From Batrachochytrium dendrobatidis JAM81 (taxonomy: Eukaryota; Chytridiomycota; Chytridiomycetes; Rhizophydiales), in the NCBI RefSeq assembly GCF_000203795.2, contig NW_006281113.1, positions 78,735-142,734 on the forward strand: a DNA stretch of 64,000 bases, written 5' to 3'. Below the pieces are notes generated by a model that saw only the letters and a program-made list of their open reading frames with translations, made no database searches and was not told the origin of the DNA. The position numbers were made by a program, and so were the translations under genes. This document shows, in pieces, positions 37,036 through 49,500 of this stretch. Numbering within the stretch: the stretch's first letter is position 1; every line of letters starts with the position of its first letter.

Positions 37036-39399
37036 TTATGTTACAAGATACAACAACGTCAATCGCATTAGCGTTTCAACATAGTTTTTCCAGCATTTCC
37101 AAAACTCTGTAAATGTCCAAATTGGCCATACAATCCGATTCCATCCACCTTGATCAATATACCGCGTACTTTTCAATCGCTCAATGTCATCATTTCGTAT
37201 TACTTCAGCACAGTATTCGCCAACAATAGCCACCATACGTGCAACATGATGCGATCCATGTGAAACTTCTAGCCGCTTGTCAATAGATCGTAGAATATCC
37301 TGCGTCTTGAGTACAAACAAGAGCTGTGGTGAGAGTTGTCCAAGAATATCTGTAATTATAGCCAGGAAATGTGCTGATTGTGCATTATGTTGTATTTGTT
37401 TGATTTCCGATACCGATCTTGAGCGTGCAAGACCATAAGCACGCTTTTGTTGATTGGGTTGATCGGCTTCAATACTGGATAAGTTTGTATTCACTAGGCG
37501 TTCTTCCAAGTCCAGTGTCGATCCTGTCATAGCATCATTGTTTATAGACCCAGTAGATACCGTGCTACTCTTTTGCACATCAGAATTAGGTCTGAAAGCA
37601 ATTGTACCCCATGATCGTCCACAAACCATTGATGCAAATAGCCGATGATAGCGGATCGTACCAAGTTCCAATTTGGCTGATGTGCTTGTTTGTGGTTTCA
37701 TAAATCGACCAAAATACGTTTCAATATCAGCTTCACACCCGTTTATCAAAGCTGTCCAAAAATGTGCATAGTCCAGTCGAAACTGCTTGCTTAATGATTG
37801 ATACAATCCATGATCCACTAGTAAAAATACACCACATTATTAGTCGTATCTTTAAACATTACAATCATTGAATATTCTAGTCCATTGATCTTACACAATA
37901 CAATCTGGTAATTCCGTGGTTTACTACCAACAAGAAATCGGTACCAGGGTAATCGATCTTTACAAGCTCGAATAAACACGTTTCCAGGATGTGGGTCACA
38001 ATGTACAAACCCATGATAAAACATCATTTCAAAAAAGGCTCGAGACAGATCTTGTGTTACTGCTTCGGGATGAATATTGTGTTTCTTCATATACTCTTTA
38101 TCGTCGATTTTAGCTCCATCGATATCTAGTTGTATAAAACAAGTACATTAACAGATTAATCATTTACCACGATAAAATCATTCATGATAACTCGAGCATT
38201 CATCACAATTCAACCCTACATTCCATAACAAGCACTCGTTTTGAAACCCATATAACTTTGGGTACGCTGATCAGTCCTGAATTTAAAAACATGTTTCGGA
38301 TTCGATTGCAATTATTTGCTTCGAGTCGAAAATCAAGCTCAAGCTTCAGACTCCGCTCAAGTTCCCTGGCAAGCCATCCGAGTTGAAATTGTGGAAAGAA
38401 ATACTCCAATACAGTTACTCCAAATATGCAAGTACGAATATCTACCTCTGCGAATTTCTCTATCGATGGATGCTGAACTTTGATGGCAGCTTTTCGAATA
38501 CTGTGATTACCAGCATGGTGTGGATGTAAGCAATGCGGTTGCTCAGCCAAATCTACATGTTTGATAGATTCGTGTTGGTTTGTTTTCATACCAATCAAAG
38601 AGTTTGGACATGAATCTGGTATGTATGACAGTGCTTCTTGTTGCAGTGTAGCTTGATGTACTTGAGCCAACGAGGCAACGCCAACTGGAGAATGATCAAT
38701 TGAATCAAAGATACTCATTGTCTGTTCATCCATCTCGCTTTGTAATAGATCATCAACTTCTTTCCATGTTGATGGGTCACATTTGTCCTGGAGTTCCTTC
38801 ATGGTTTCAGTATATTCCTTGGGAAGCAGATAGACTAAAGCTGAAATATGCTGACCTAGTTTGACATACACTCCTCCATTCGATCGAAAAAGCTGCCGAA
38901 GTCGCAGTGCAGATCTGAGATGCATATTGGACCATTCTGTATTGATTGCATCTGTTACTGCATCCATATCGGCTGGACATACTACTTTCTGTTGCTGTTC
39001 TTTGGTTGATCGGATTAGTTGCCAATAGTCCAGCATGATCACTGCCAATGTCCAACTCGTGTACAGGTTACGAGTTGCTGCTGTACATGCTATTTCAATA
39101 TGCTCTCGGTGGTGAATGCATAACGCAAGTGTAGCCAGAGTGGCAGTCACACCAAATACTCTTTTTGTATTCATTGATGAATACCAACCATACTTGTGAG
39201 TTTGGTTGTGAACTCTGGAATCATGGTTTGAGTTTGGAGAACAGGAACTGCTGCTCATATAGAATTTAAACTCATATGCATTTGACTTGGACAAACTGTT
39301 ACTGAACGTATGAGTTTGTCCAAGTATCATTGTATGGTTTTTATAAGAAACAGGTTGGTAGATTAACCAACTCATTCGATGGAATACTCTGGCGTTCAT
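37036..39399 (-). CDS. MCP2: UbiB/ABC1-family atypical kinase, MCP2/ADCK1 type
   Basis: Three exons (39399-38220, 38125-37895, 37817-37036) join in phase to 730 residues. The N-terminal about 95 residues are Ser/Tyr/basic with a hydrophobic span (VFGVTATLATLALCIHH), suiting mitochondrial import and inner-membrane insertion. The family signature KxGQ motif appears as GGVYVKLGQHISAL, followed by SPVGVASLAQVHQA (Ala-rich loop), the AAIKVQHP lysine, VLVMEYIDGAKIDD, the catalytic VHCDPHPGN and the metal motif LLDHGLYQ. The MCP2/ADCK1 group works in mitochondrial lipid and coenzyme Q homeostasis. A Ser-rich insert of about 100 residues after the kinase core (about 560-640) is unusual. The symbol is given by family only. 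Confidence 0.85.
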
Positions 39400-40025
39400 G
39401 GTTGAATTTATTCGAATGTTGTCAGAATAGTCAACTCGACTTTATTGTCATATTCGCGTAAAATAAAACACTCGAATCAAAGCGAGTCGATTTCATCAAA
39501 TGACAGTCTCCAAGTAACACATTCTGTTCATAGTATGAAATGGAACTTGATTGTCAGTTGTCAAGAGATGTTGAAAACAGTATTATTACAAAACCAACAC
39601 TTGTGAGTGACGAACTGACAAAGAATATTCCAACAAATTCGATATTTGGATTGTAATATATGAATCTGGTATCAAACGTGTCGATCGTATAAAATAACCA
39701 AAAACTGATGATCTTGGTTTAAAACTATTGTCTATTCAAAACAATCAAGACAGTCAAGACAATCATTGCAACATAAATACAAGTATTTCATTTGGTGTAG
39801 ATCCGGCTATAATTCAATACTCATACTGCATCAACATCTCAATCGATATCAATCTTGATGGTTGCTGATACTTGACCGACTCAATCTTTGGATTTGTAAA
39901 TTGCACTATTTTACACATTTAGTATTTGAATACAGCTGTGACAATAGATTCATCTTGGCTTGACCTACAACTGCACTTTGATCCGATCTTGTGTCGATTC
40001 TCGATTGTATTGATCCAATCCTGTG
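39400..40025. other. Intergenic with TIR element and outer duplication boundary
   Basis: TIR ends at 39445 (GTCATATTCGCGTAAAATAA) and 39921-39942 (TTTGAATACAGCTGTGAC) bracket a roughly 500-nt element. The left inverted arm begins inside it at about 39501. Confidence 0.55.
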
Positions 40026-40259
40026 TCAATCATCAGTAGTCTTGATCGTATTGACACTTTTGATAGTTTCTGTAGACATATAATTGGATGATGTTGGTTT
40101 GGATGTTGGCCAGTAGTACTTTGAAGCAAGTGGAATAAACCGTTTTTCTGCTGGTAGACTTGTGTCATGCATGACATATGCAGCCGTTCCAATCAAAAAA
40201 AACAATATTGGATCAACTCTGGATGATATGAAGCAAGTGTATCTGATTGCTGGTGACAT
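40026..40259 (-). CDS. NCE101-like small membrane protein (left-arm copy)
   Basis: 77 residues from the ATG at 40259. The stretch ISSRVDPILFFLIGTAAYVM followed by H/D and basic residues matches the pattern of NCE101 (non-classical export protein 1) family members: an Arg/Ser-x-Asp-Pro start, one glycine-bearing membrane span and a tyrosine-rich end. The Ser/Thr-rich tail is unlike the family. Divergent from the PIG-Y-like gene with 124 nt between starts, suggesting a shared promoter. The right-arm copy keeps the frame open. The short length leaves doubt. Confidence 0.5.
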   Translation of the reverse strand: MSPAIRYTCFISSRVDPILFFLIGTAAYVMHDTSLPAEKRFIPLASKYYWPTSKPTSSNYMSTETIKSVNTIKTTDD

Positions 40260-40383
40260 TCAACCTTGTATGATTGATGGTCAACAACAAATTATCACTA
40301 AAATCAACACTCGTTTCCCTGAGGACGTCTGTTGGAATCAAACAGCTTTAACGATCATCGCTTGAGTTAATCTTGGCCTGCGC

Positions 40384-41124
40384 ATGAAGCAAGCTCGACG
40401 ACCTGTCCGTGTGGATACAACTATTACTACCAATCAAAATCATACACATGCTACAGGTCTTAGACATCGTGTGTTTGGTTCGCCATTATCAGCCACGTCA
40501 ATAGCATGTTCAAACACATCTACTACCACTATTACATATTCAGCTCGTCATTCGTACAGTTCTGGTGAGCCATCTAGTCAGCCATCTAGTCAACTATCTG
40601 GTCAACCATCTGGTCAATCCTCTTCGCTCCTTCAATCTAGCGAGTCGTTTCCAGATACTCCATTTCAGCCATACTCTGCATCACGAGTCACTCCAGGCAA
40701 TGGTCGAGGCATATCTCCACGCAGAGCTCCACCTTCACCACGGACTAACCAAGACACAGATGTACATGCGCATGAACTGCAGTTTTATGGTTGGGTTTTG
40801 TTGATATTTACAGTGCTGTATTTCAGTGTCAATATGTTGATGATGGTTGGCAGCAAGTGGATGATTCCTGCAGACACACAACACAAGGTATTTGGCTATT
40901 ATGATTGACAATGAATTGATTAACCATTTAAAACTGACTCGACTGTATTCGATTTCACTTTGATTCAATCCAATCCAATTCAATCTCAACCAACTCGATA
41001 GGTTCTAAAATGGATCCGAGACGATACATATTATTGCTATCTGATACCGATTCTTGGACCTGTTTTTGTATTCTTTATTTTTTTCAACTGGTTAGGCATG
41101 AAGTACTTTCGACAAAACGCATAA
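40384..41124 (+). CDS. PIGY: PIG-Y-like subunit of GPI-GlcNAc transferase (left-arm copy)
   Basis: Two exons (40384-40887, 41002-41124) join in phase to 208 residues. The N-terminal about 135 residues are polar and Ser/Thr-rich with a 12-nt tandem repeat (PSSQ/LSGQ/PSGQ units). Two membrane spans follow: YGWVLLIFTVLYFSVNMLMM and LIPILGPVFVFFIFFNWLGM, ending MKYFRQNA. The second span and end (YYCYLIPI..PV.VFF....WLGMKYFRQN) align with the conserved end of PIG-Y, the small regulatory subunit of the ER complex that starts GPI-anchor synthesis. The long polar N-terminus is extra compared with animal PIG-Y. Assignment by motif only. Confidence 0.6.
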
Positions 41125-42280
41125 CACCTCAATAAACATATTAATCAACAAACATACTGGCCATTGATAAGATTAGTTTGATACACTGTCAAAGTGTAAC
41201 ATTATATCAGTGGTTTTATAAATATTGATTTTTGTGGCCATCGAATGTAGTGTTAGTTGTGCCGCTCGGATTGGATTGGACATAGTTGTCCAGCCACTGT
41301 ATAAATGTGTTTATAATCGGTTAAACCAATGCCAGGTGAACACACATGATTTTTAGTCAAGATTGGCAGATGTTTGCTTTGCTATACAAGCATGACGAAA
41401 CTGCTTGGTTGATTCGAGTCGGATTGCATCTGAAAATTTGACAGTCAAAGCCAGTCCATGACATATATTGCAGATAGACTCAAACGGCATACGGTTGATG
41501 GCTCAAGTGTTTAGAGTGGTTGAGTGATCAAGATTGATAGATTGTATTTTGAAACTCGAGGCACAAAGCACGATCGAGGTCGCGAATATCATCTAGGATA
41601 TGCTGTACTATAATGGACTATGCTGTAGCATAGTGTAGCAAATATGTCATGTCATTATACGATGGTCCACGACTGTTTTTATTCGGCCTAGTTTTGATTT
41701 GTAATGTAAACCAGTCGAGATCTTGTCGACTTGATACATTGACCAAAACAACAGCATGATATATTTCTGAGCATCTTTGACTGTGGTGACTGAGTGGATT
41801 GCACCAATCGATTATTATACGCCTATGGTGTAGTATTGTATTGGACATGACATGACAGTCTAGTTTTGATGGTTCCAGTTTGGTTGTAATGTTTTGCGCA
41901 GTATGCGGTCTAGTTGGAGATAAATGGAGCAGCTTGAACAATCCCATTCGCGAGCTGATAAAAAGCATAATGCGCTATTAACTATACCACAGTCAATGCA
42001 AAACTGTAACATCATCTGCTTATGAAACACTGATTATGAATAAGCAAATCCCGACTGGTGCCAATAGGTGGCGTGGTTGAATGGTTTCATTCTCGGCCAA
42101 AGCCACGTTGAATTTTGAATAAATACAGAGCATTTGGAGCCACTTTTTGATATCGAAATATTCGATTTGAACTGACTGTTGTACCAAATCTTGACTGTCA
42201 TTGCATTTAAGCTGCCATCATATATTGATATTATATTTACTTGAGCGTCCATTTCATTCATAACCTAACAAATTCCAACA
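41125..42280. other. 1.15 kb without supported genes, duplicated in the right arm
   Basis: Open frames of 116 and 75 codons on the minus strand are preserved in the other arm simply because the DNA is nearly identical; neither has a domain or signal. The promoter of the secreted gene lies at the end (TATATTGATATTATATTTAC, about 42221-42240). Confidence 0.45.
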
Positions 42281-42979
42281 ATGATTGCTTCTACTTATTT
42301 GTTCACCATTTTTGCTGCGTTTGCCATGACTGCATCTGCAGCAGACTCAACCCAGTCCTCAGCTCCATCCCAGTCTCCACCAGTGGCTATTACAGGAATG
42401 GGTGTTGCTGGAGCGTGCAAGGATGACTCGTCGTGTGAAGAAGGTCTCAAATGCAATCGCCTCAGTACTCAAGATCCAAGCAGTGATGGCGTTTGCACTG
42501 TTTCAGATGGAAAGGTTGTTGAATTGGGTGCCAAATGTGGCGGATTCATGCGTTCAGCCCCACAGTGTGCCAACGGACTCACTTGCAAACTTGGTCCAGT
42601 CTCTGATGGAGGTGGTGTCTGTGAAGCAGGCACATCCACTACTCCTGGCAATGGAACTGTCCCCAATGCTCCTAGTGGAAACAGCACTGCTTCTGCGCCA
42701 AGTTCTTTGGTCAGCACTCCTGTAGGCATTCATCCTTCCTCCGCTCTTGTGAATCAATCTTCTACTGCTGACTCCGCTGCTCCTGCTGGCTCCACCGCTT
42801 CTGCCACTCATGCCGCTTCTGAGTCCTCTTATCCCGGCCCATCCTCCGTTCCTTCTTCTCACTCTTCCAATTCCAACCAAACAGACGCATACCTTTCGGC
42901 AGGTGTCTTGGTTGGATCAAACGCAGCCGTTCATGCCTTTGGCGCACTCTGTGTTTCACTTGTGTTTATGTTTTTGTAA
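42281..42979 (+). CDS. Cysteine-rich GPI-type secreted protein (left-arm paralog)
   Basis: 232 residues. Signal peptide 1-20 (MIASTYLFTIFAAFAMTASA). Residues about 45-110 hold two similar cysteine blocks: CKDDSSCEEGLKCN...GVC and CGGFMRSAPQCANGLTCK...GVC, eight Cys in a C-x5-C-x5-C-type spacing that resembles small disulfide-rich binding domains. The rest is Ser/Thr/Ala/Pro-rich, likely O-glycosylated, ending in a hydrophobic tail (AVHAFGALCVSLVFMFL) that suits a GPI anchor. The first 20 codons are identical to those of the right-arm paralog; the Cys region is similar and the tail unrelated. Function unknown; surface protein inferred. Confidence 0.75.
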   Translation: MIASTYLFTIFAAFAMTASAADSTQSSAPSQSPPVAITGMGVAGACKDDSSCEEGLKCNRLSTQDPSSDGVCTVSDGKVVELGAKCGGFMRSAPQCANGLTCKLGPVSDGGGVCEAGTSTTPGNGTVPNAPSGNSTASAPSSLVSTPVGIHPSSALVNQSSTADSAAPAGSTASATHAASESSYPGPSSVPSSHSSNSNQTDAYLSAGVLVGSNAAVHAFGALCVSLVFMFL

Positions 42980-44510
42980 ACCCACTGAAATGACGTCTCC
43001 AAGCTTCAATTGTTTATTTCTTTTGATGGCATGTCTGGTGCCTTTGTAAAAACAAGCTTGTTGATTATGTATCTAAAACTCTCATGTCTTGTTCTATGAG
43101 AGAATAATGGACAAATTCTTACCGTCGTATTCACGTAAAATGGAGCATTGTTCTGCAATGATACTTCTGGAATAAATAATAGTTGAATATTCATTATGCT
43201 TTTCTACACATCGATTTACAACTGTATTCATAGAATGAGATATTGAATAAGTCGGAATACATGATAAACAGTCATGTTTGATTGGTGCCAATCTTACTGG
43301 ACAAGATTGTTTTTAAACTCACTAGTTTCTTGATACTCATTCTTGTACAAGAATACAGAGTGAATGTTGACATCTCTGTTCCAATGCATTCCACATCTTT
43401 TCAACCTCCAACTTTCCTTTCCTTCAAAACAAATATTTCAAATCAACACTCAATGATCGGCATGTATAGTTGCACTCTCGAGATATGTTGAGCTAGAACG
43501 TATCTGATATTAGAATAGAGTTTCAATAAAAGTAATCAATATCCAATAACAACGAACATGTAACGATTGTTTATTCCAAGACAATCATTACAAGATCAAT
43601 ACAAAATTGTTCATTTTACGTGAATACGGCTGTAATTCTCAATCCATTAAATGGTGCGGAATATTCAAACTCGGCGTATTTCAAAACTAGACAACCTTGT
43701 ATCTGTTGCAAAAACTATCCAAGTATCTGCATGATAGTCTTGTTCATATGCTATATTGTGCGAGTCGATTGGTTTGATGATGGCAGTATAAAGCCAACTT
43801 TGCTCACATTTTATTCACGCAATGAGTTTACATTCCCAAATAAACAGTTGAAAACAAGTTTTGCTGTAAAACAAAACTGATAGTTTGTAGAGCCATCTAT
43901 TCATTTAAAGCAACAATCTAGTTGTCATCAAAAGCAGTTTATTTTATCCTAGACACTTTGTAAATGTGTTATGGAGCTTGGACAAACAACCAAATGACTG
44001 AATCATTTAATCTTTTCAATGGACATGTAAACTTGCCGTTAAAATCAACATGGCTTGGCCAAAGGTTCCGGGGCATAATGTTTTCTTGTGTACAAAATCT
44101 ATTCCTCAACATTTACCTAACCGGCCTTATTTTCAATGTGACATCAATGCTGATTGCAGCTCTGGAAACATGTAATTCAAGAATATGAATCAATTTAAAT
44201 TTATTCCCTTTGCTTTGATGTCACATCTATACGCTTTGTCGGAGCAAATCGGTAAGTTGCTTATTGTCGGAGTTTATTGCAACTAAAATCGCGAGACATG
44301 GCCCAAGTAACTCGAATGATTGAATCAACCGCAACTAAATTCGTGAATGCTTCAAGAAACCATGCGGTGGACAGCATATTAGGAGCCAATGGGCTGATGA
44401 TAATTATCTAGTGATTTTGGAACAGGGGTTTTTTTTCTGGTCGAAAGAGTACAAAGAGCTCCTGTATTGCGGCTATAATTGCTTTTGGTTTTACTGAGTA
44501 TGACATTGGG
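42980..44510. other. Intergenic with nested TIR elements
   Basis: TIR material fills 43119-43635. The remainder has no supported gene, although about 44380-44510 should contain the bZIP promoter. Confidence 0.45.
43119..43635. mobile_element. Nested TIR elements: fragment 43119-43215 plus full copy 43216-43635
   Basis: 43216-43635 (420 nt) is the inverted complement of 59885-60307, with ends ACAACTGTATTCATAGAATG and CATTTTACGTGAATACGGCT. The preceding 97 nt begin with another terminus (ACCGTCGTATTCACGTAAAA) and match the fragment at 22509-22620, so one copy appears inserted next to or into another. Confidence 0.75.
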
Positions 44511-46349
44511 ATGCGCAATGAAATAATGTCGACTCAAGATACTAATCAACAAGATGGTTTGCAGTCGGATACAACGGTACATCATCACTTGCAAATGCCA
44601 GGCAATTATCGGTCAAAGGAAATGTATCCTTTACTTGACAGTTTATCACAATCATCTGGTTCGATTCAAAATACTGTACATGAGCTATCCAAGATCCAAT
44701 CCCAACCCTGCTTTTCCCACAATGACAACCATCTCAATTGTGATCCTAGACACGCATGGGTGCAGCAAGAACAGCTTCGCCTATCAAATGAAGCATGCAT
44801 TCGTCAGATACAGCCCTCCGACATTGCTAAAAGTAGGTACTCTCCAGTCATTCCTTATCTATTATTCTGAGTTTGAGAATTTCTTGATTTATGGTAATCC
44901 GTTCCTGTTCCCTACTTTTGCTCTCCTTTTTGTTACATCAAAAAATGTGACGTGTCGAATAAACTTTGGCATTAGTGTAATGTCCACTATTTGGTCTGAT
45001 GCTGGCTGAGGCAGTGTGCTGGTTGGCTTGTGTCATTTCAAAAGGCATTTGGACGCCCAAATCAGTAGCGGTTACTGATTTTTTATTGATGTACATTGAA
45101 CAGTTTTATTTTGCCAAGATATACATAATCTCTACATATCAATTTTTTAAAGTTGCTCATCACGCTATATATCTTTTTACTAGACACACCATTAAATCAT
45201 ACCCAGCCGCAAATGAAAGGATATCCTAGCATGCCATGGTCCAATACCAGCCCTAATCTAGTTCTTAATACCCAACCTTCTCAGGACACACCACAATCAC
45301 ATATTCATTCCACTCAAGAGTCGCTTTCTAAACCAAGCTCTCAGTCCAATTTATTACCCATCACAGTTCTTTCCAATCCTTTTTTTAATTCCAACTTTTT
45401 TCTATCTCCAATGCACCAAGCAAGCTTTTCTCCTCATTTGTCGTCACAGTTACTCATGGCAAACAAGTCGCATTCTCAAAATGAATCCATATCGCACCAG
45501 AATCCAAACCCACCCGCGACAACACCGTACAAGAACAAAAACGAGCCACAAGTTTTGGATATAGTCATGCCAGCCACTACGAAACCAACTCCAAGTATGG
45601 GGTTACATCATTACCGTATGGCATCGATGCCATCACGTATTACTAATTTACAACGCGACGTGGCACCCCAGTCTATTGTAACGACTTGGATTCCAGTTCA
45701 ATCCCAAGAGATGGTGCATTCCAAACTCAACTGTCCGGACTCTACCTTGTCTTGTTCAAAACCCCCACAATGGGGTACTTTGTCTGATTTTTCTACCCAC
45801 CATCATCAAGAGCTCTCTGTGGCCGTAGCAAGTGAGCCTCAGACTTCATCTGCCAGTCCAAAGACATTCAAGCATCGAACATCAGAACGACAACAACAGC
45901 AACGTCGCGCAAAACAAAACCGTGAAGCCCAACGAAGTTTTCGAACAAGACATAAAGCCTATGTACAACAACTCGAACAAAGGGTCGTTCAATTACAAGC
46001 CATGGTTGCTGTTGCCAAATCAAGTAGTGGATGGCAAGACGAACGACAAGAAGTGTTTAATACTGTTTATAAAGCGTGTAAGCCGTTTTTGGTACCTTTG
46101 AATCAGGTTGTGTGTTCGTCGGGTGAAGGTGTGTTGACGCAGCATTCAAATGAACGCAATACCTCGGTAGAGAGTGAGCGGGGCATGCATTCTTCATCTG
46201 CATCCTTACCGAGTCAGTCTGCAATAACATTGCTTGCAAATGAAATTGTACAAAGTCTAAAGGCTGTGGCTACAAAGTATGATACAATGTGGGATCGTTC
46301 CATCAATTTAGATTCGGATCCCACCATGGTTCACGACAATCTAAAATGA
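44511..46349 (+). CDS. Pap1/Yap-type bZIP transcription factor
   Basis: Two exons (44511-44832, 45184-46349; donor GTAGGT, acceptor TACTAG) join in phase to 495 residues. The basic region RRAKQNREAQRSFRTRHKAY, at about 345-365, carries the fungal Pap1-type N-x-x-A-Q-x-x-F-R signature. A short leucine/valine zipper follows (VQQLEQRVVQLQAMVAVAK). The N-terminal two thirds are Gln/Ser/Pro/His-rich and suit an activation region. The C-terminus has a few Cys (YKACKPF, VVCSSGEG) but no clear Yap1 cysteine-rich domain. Such factors bind TTACTAA/TGACTCA-like sites, often in stress responses; its targets are unknown. The intron (351 nt) is long for this locus. Confidence 0.85.
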
Positions 46350-46567
46350 ATCCGACGCTTTGGTGCAGGGCTAAACCATGTACTCCAATTTTTTGCCTAT
46401 ATGCTTTTTGCGTGTTTATCTTGCTCTATTTTCAAGCATTTTGATGGTCACTTGAACACCTAATAAATACTATAGTTGATTTGATTCAATTATTCCGAAA
46501 ATAAACTATAGTGATACACTGTTAATAGGGATAGTTGTATATACGTTCAATACAAAAAGCATCGCTT

Positions 46568-49500
46568 TTATTTGGGTTGGGGTGGTCGTTCAGATCCAGA
46601 TCCAGACCCAGGCCCTGAGATGGATCCTCCGGTTGCTCTTTGCTGTTGCGCATACTGCTGCTGCTGTTGAGCCTGCTGCATGTGTTGAGCATAGTATTGA
46701 GCATACCGCGGATCATTGGCATATTGTACAGGTATGCCTTGCTGCTGTTGCAATTGTACACCGTATTGAGCATATCGTGCATCATATTGTTGCTGTGGTG
46801 ATGGATGAGCATGCACTCCAGATTGGGGGTCATGAACACCAGGTCCAAATCCAGCAGCTGCACCAGGCCGAATATGCATCCTTGTAGGCTGTCCAGCACT
46901 AGTCAGCCCCGAATCTCTACTGGAAATACTTCCACGACCATCACTGGGGAAATTCGGCAAAGATTGGTTCTGACTCTGTTGTTGGTGATACATTTGCTGT
47001 TGACGAAGCTGCTGTTGTGCATTATACCGTGGGTCTATTGCATACTGTTGTTGTTGGGAATAGACTTGAGCATAATGATCTGCATACCGCGGATCTTGAG
47101 CATAGCGAGGATCAATCGAATATCGCGGATCATGTGTATATCGCACTTCGCTATGGCCCAATGCATGAAGATTAGGCTCACTTGCATGTTGTACAGAAGA
47201 CACATGTGTTTGCCGAGAAGAATCACCAGATTGAGATGGATGACCACCACCCGAGCTCAAAGAGGGCGGACCAGGTCGGATATAATGCTGTTGTTGATGA
47301 GCATATCGTGGATCCACCATGTATTGCTGTTGTGCATAATACTGAGCATAGTACTCTGCGTATCGTGGATCTTGAGCATACTGTGGATCTGGTCCCGCAG
47401 CTTGCTGGTGAACATCATTGTTGGGTCGTGGCTGTCCACCCGATGCATATTTTTGATACTGTCCTGAAGCAGGCGATAATACACGAGTAACAGGAACAAC
47501 AGGATATGGGTGAGCTGGTTGCTGAGCATAACCAACAGCAGTAGGTGGTATGGGCTGTTGATGCATCACCACACTAGGCCGGTGCATTTGGCTCGGTGGT
47601 AATGACGCAGTAGCAATATTATTTTGTCGAGGCATCGAAATAGGTATCTCGCCAGGTGAATCGGGTGACCCACCGTGAAGATCTGACAGAATAGATGTGT
47701 CCAAAGTCGGTGCACCATTCGCTGATGGTGAATATTGTAATTTTCCTGTTGCACCGGATGACGGCTGTCTTGTTTGATGCGATTCGTATTTTTGACTTCT
47801 AATAGCAGAAATCCCACCAGGAGTATTGGCGGCTTGAACAGCAGCTTGGATTGCGGCCGTGTGTGAATGCAATACATTGTCTTGTTTGACATTCTGTCGA
47901 TGATCATACTTTGAGGGAGTCGTCTTGTCATCGGGTAACTGAGTACGGGTTTGTGAATCTCTGGCAGAAGCAGTATCCTGTGAAGTGTACACTTTGGTTG
48001 GAGTGGAGCTATCTACTCCATACTGTTGTTGACCTTCTGTCAGTTTCACCGATTCAAACTGATCTGCCAACTCATCACGGCTACGAGCAGGTGGGGATTG
48101 CGGTGACGACACGGAATGCATAGCATGTTGAGATGGTGAATTTCCGTGCAAAGGTCTTTGATTGGGAACAGCAGCCAACGCTTGTTGCTGATCGCGATGC
48201 TGTTGAAAAGAGGAAGGTTGTTGCTGTAAAACCTGAGTGTCCATTGATCCATTTCGAGCCGAGTCGTTCGTGGATGGGCGAGAATGTGTTGAAGGATTGG
48301 ATGACGAAATCACTGGCATAGAAGGCAGTCCTGCATAGGTAATAGATTTTTGATCAGATGGTTGTCTATTAGCATCCTCAATGTTTGAACTGCTGACTTC
48401 GGGTTGTTGTGGCAATCCGTCAGATTTAGTAGAATGGCTCTCATCAACAACAGTAGCACCACTAGCAGTAGATATTGCAGCTGCACTGCTATTTGTAGCA
48501 AAAGAAGCTGATGTAGATACAGGAGCAGCGACTATTTGCTTTGGAGCGGTTTTTAGTGTGCCTGGTTTTTCTCGCATCCAATAGAAAAATGATCCCTTCT
48601 TTTTGCGATCAACAGCCACAATCATACCACATTGACGTGGACACAAGACTCGCAACGAGCACGAAGAATCAACAGTCAGTCGTTGTCTCAATTCAGCAGA
48701 TTTCCAATTAACGATTTCAATAGTATTAATTCCGGCAGCAATTACGTGTTCCAAGGGTCGCAAGATAAGATGGACAGGAGGTTCGCTCCAACACACTCCA
48801 TTTTTCCAACCTCCAACACCCGATCCCATCATAGGCTGAGCAGTAATGTCTACCACTTTGGTCACACGGTCATAGGTGCCAAGGAAGTAGCGATCAATTG
48901 GAGGAGCAGACTGAGCAGCTGCAGTATATGCATTTGATCCAGAAACAGCAGCAAGCTTACGATTGACGGTCCCTTGTGGACGAACAGTGTTTCGCATCAT
49001 TTCTTGTAGTTTTTCATGGGAAAATGGAATCTGTGAAAAGTTGCGCCATCTGGGTTTAGCACCAGCACGCTCGCGAAAGTCGCGATGGACAAGGATTTCC
49101 TTTACTTTAGAGTGCTCAACGTCAACCATGTTCATTTCGCCAGTGTATCCAAGACACAGCTCACGAGCAACAAGTCCGTCGTGAAACATCATGAGAAATT
49201 GAGGAGTTTCAGGAAGCCAGAATGCTTTCAATTTCATGAATTTCAAGTAAGGTTCTTTGGCCCATTCAAATAGTACAATGTCTTGACGGAACAGCACGGT
49301 CAAGTAAATAGTAGTTTCTGTTTTTTCAATCAGGAAAGACTTGGTGTCCCTTGTGGCAATGATCTTGATAAAATCGGTGGTCCATCTAGAAACAAGTGCT
49401 GCCTCATCAACACTATCACGATTTAGGTTGGCATAGAAATCGTCAACGGGTGTGGATGCAATTTGCTCATTGTCTAAAAGTGCTGCTGCCATGGGAAGAT

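Larger units (their letters stand above)
39501..42340 (+). repeat. Left arm of a 2.84-kb inverted duplication
   Basis: Reverse complement of 56548-59375, near-identical by eye throughout. The 12-nt length difference is one repeat unit in the PIG-Y-like gene. The arm covers the inner part of a TIR element, the NCE101-like and PIG-Y-like genes, about 1.1 kb without genes, and the 5' flank and signal-peptide codons of the secreted gene at 42281. Confidence 0.92.

Noticed and set aside
40162..40365. 67-codon plus-strand frame overlapping the NCE101-like gene
   Set aside because: It is antisense to the better supported minus-strand frame and lacks any motif.
42040..42130. Possible tRNA-like stretch (GGCGTGGTTGAATGGTTTC...)
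   Set aside because: It has a tRNA-like word, but I could not form the acceptor and anticodon stems or an intact T-loop.
41618..42261. Two minus-strand open frames (116 and 75 codons) preserved in both inverted arms
   Set aside because: Their conservation follows from the near-identity of the arms; no domain, start context or splice evidence.
46582..47490. Long plus-strand open frames opposite the kinase tail
   Set aside because: Shadow frames created by the CAG/DPRYA codon repeats of the minus-strand kinase.
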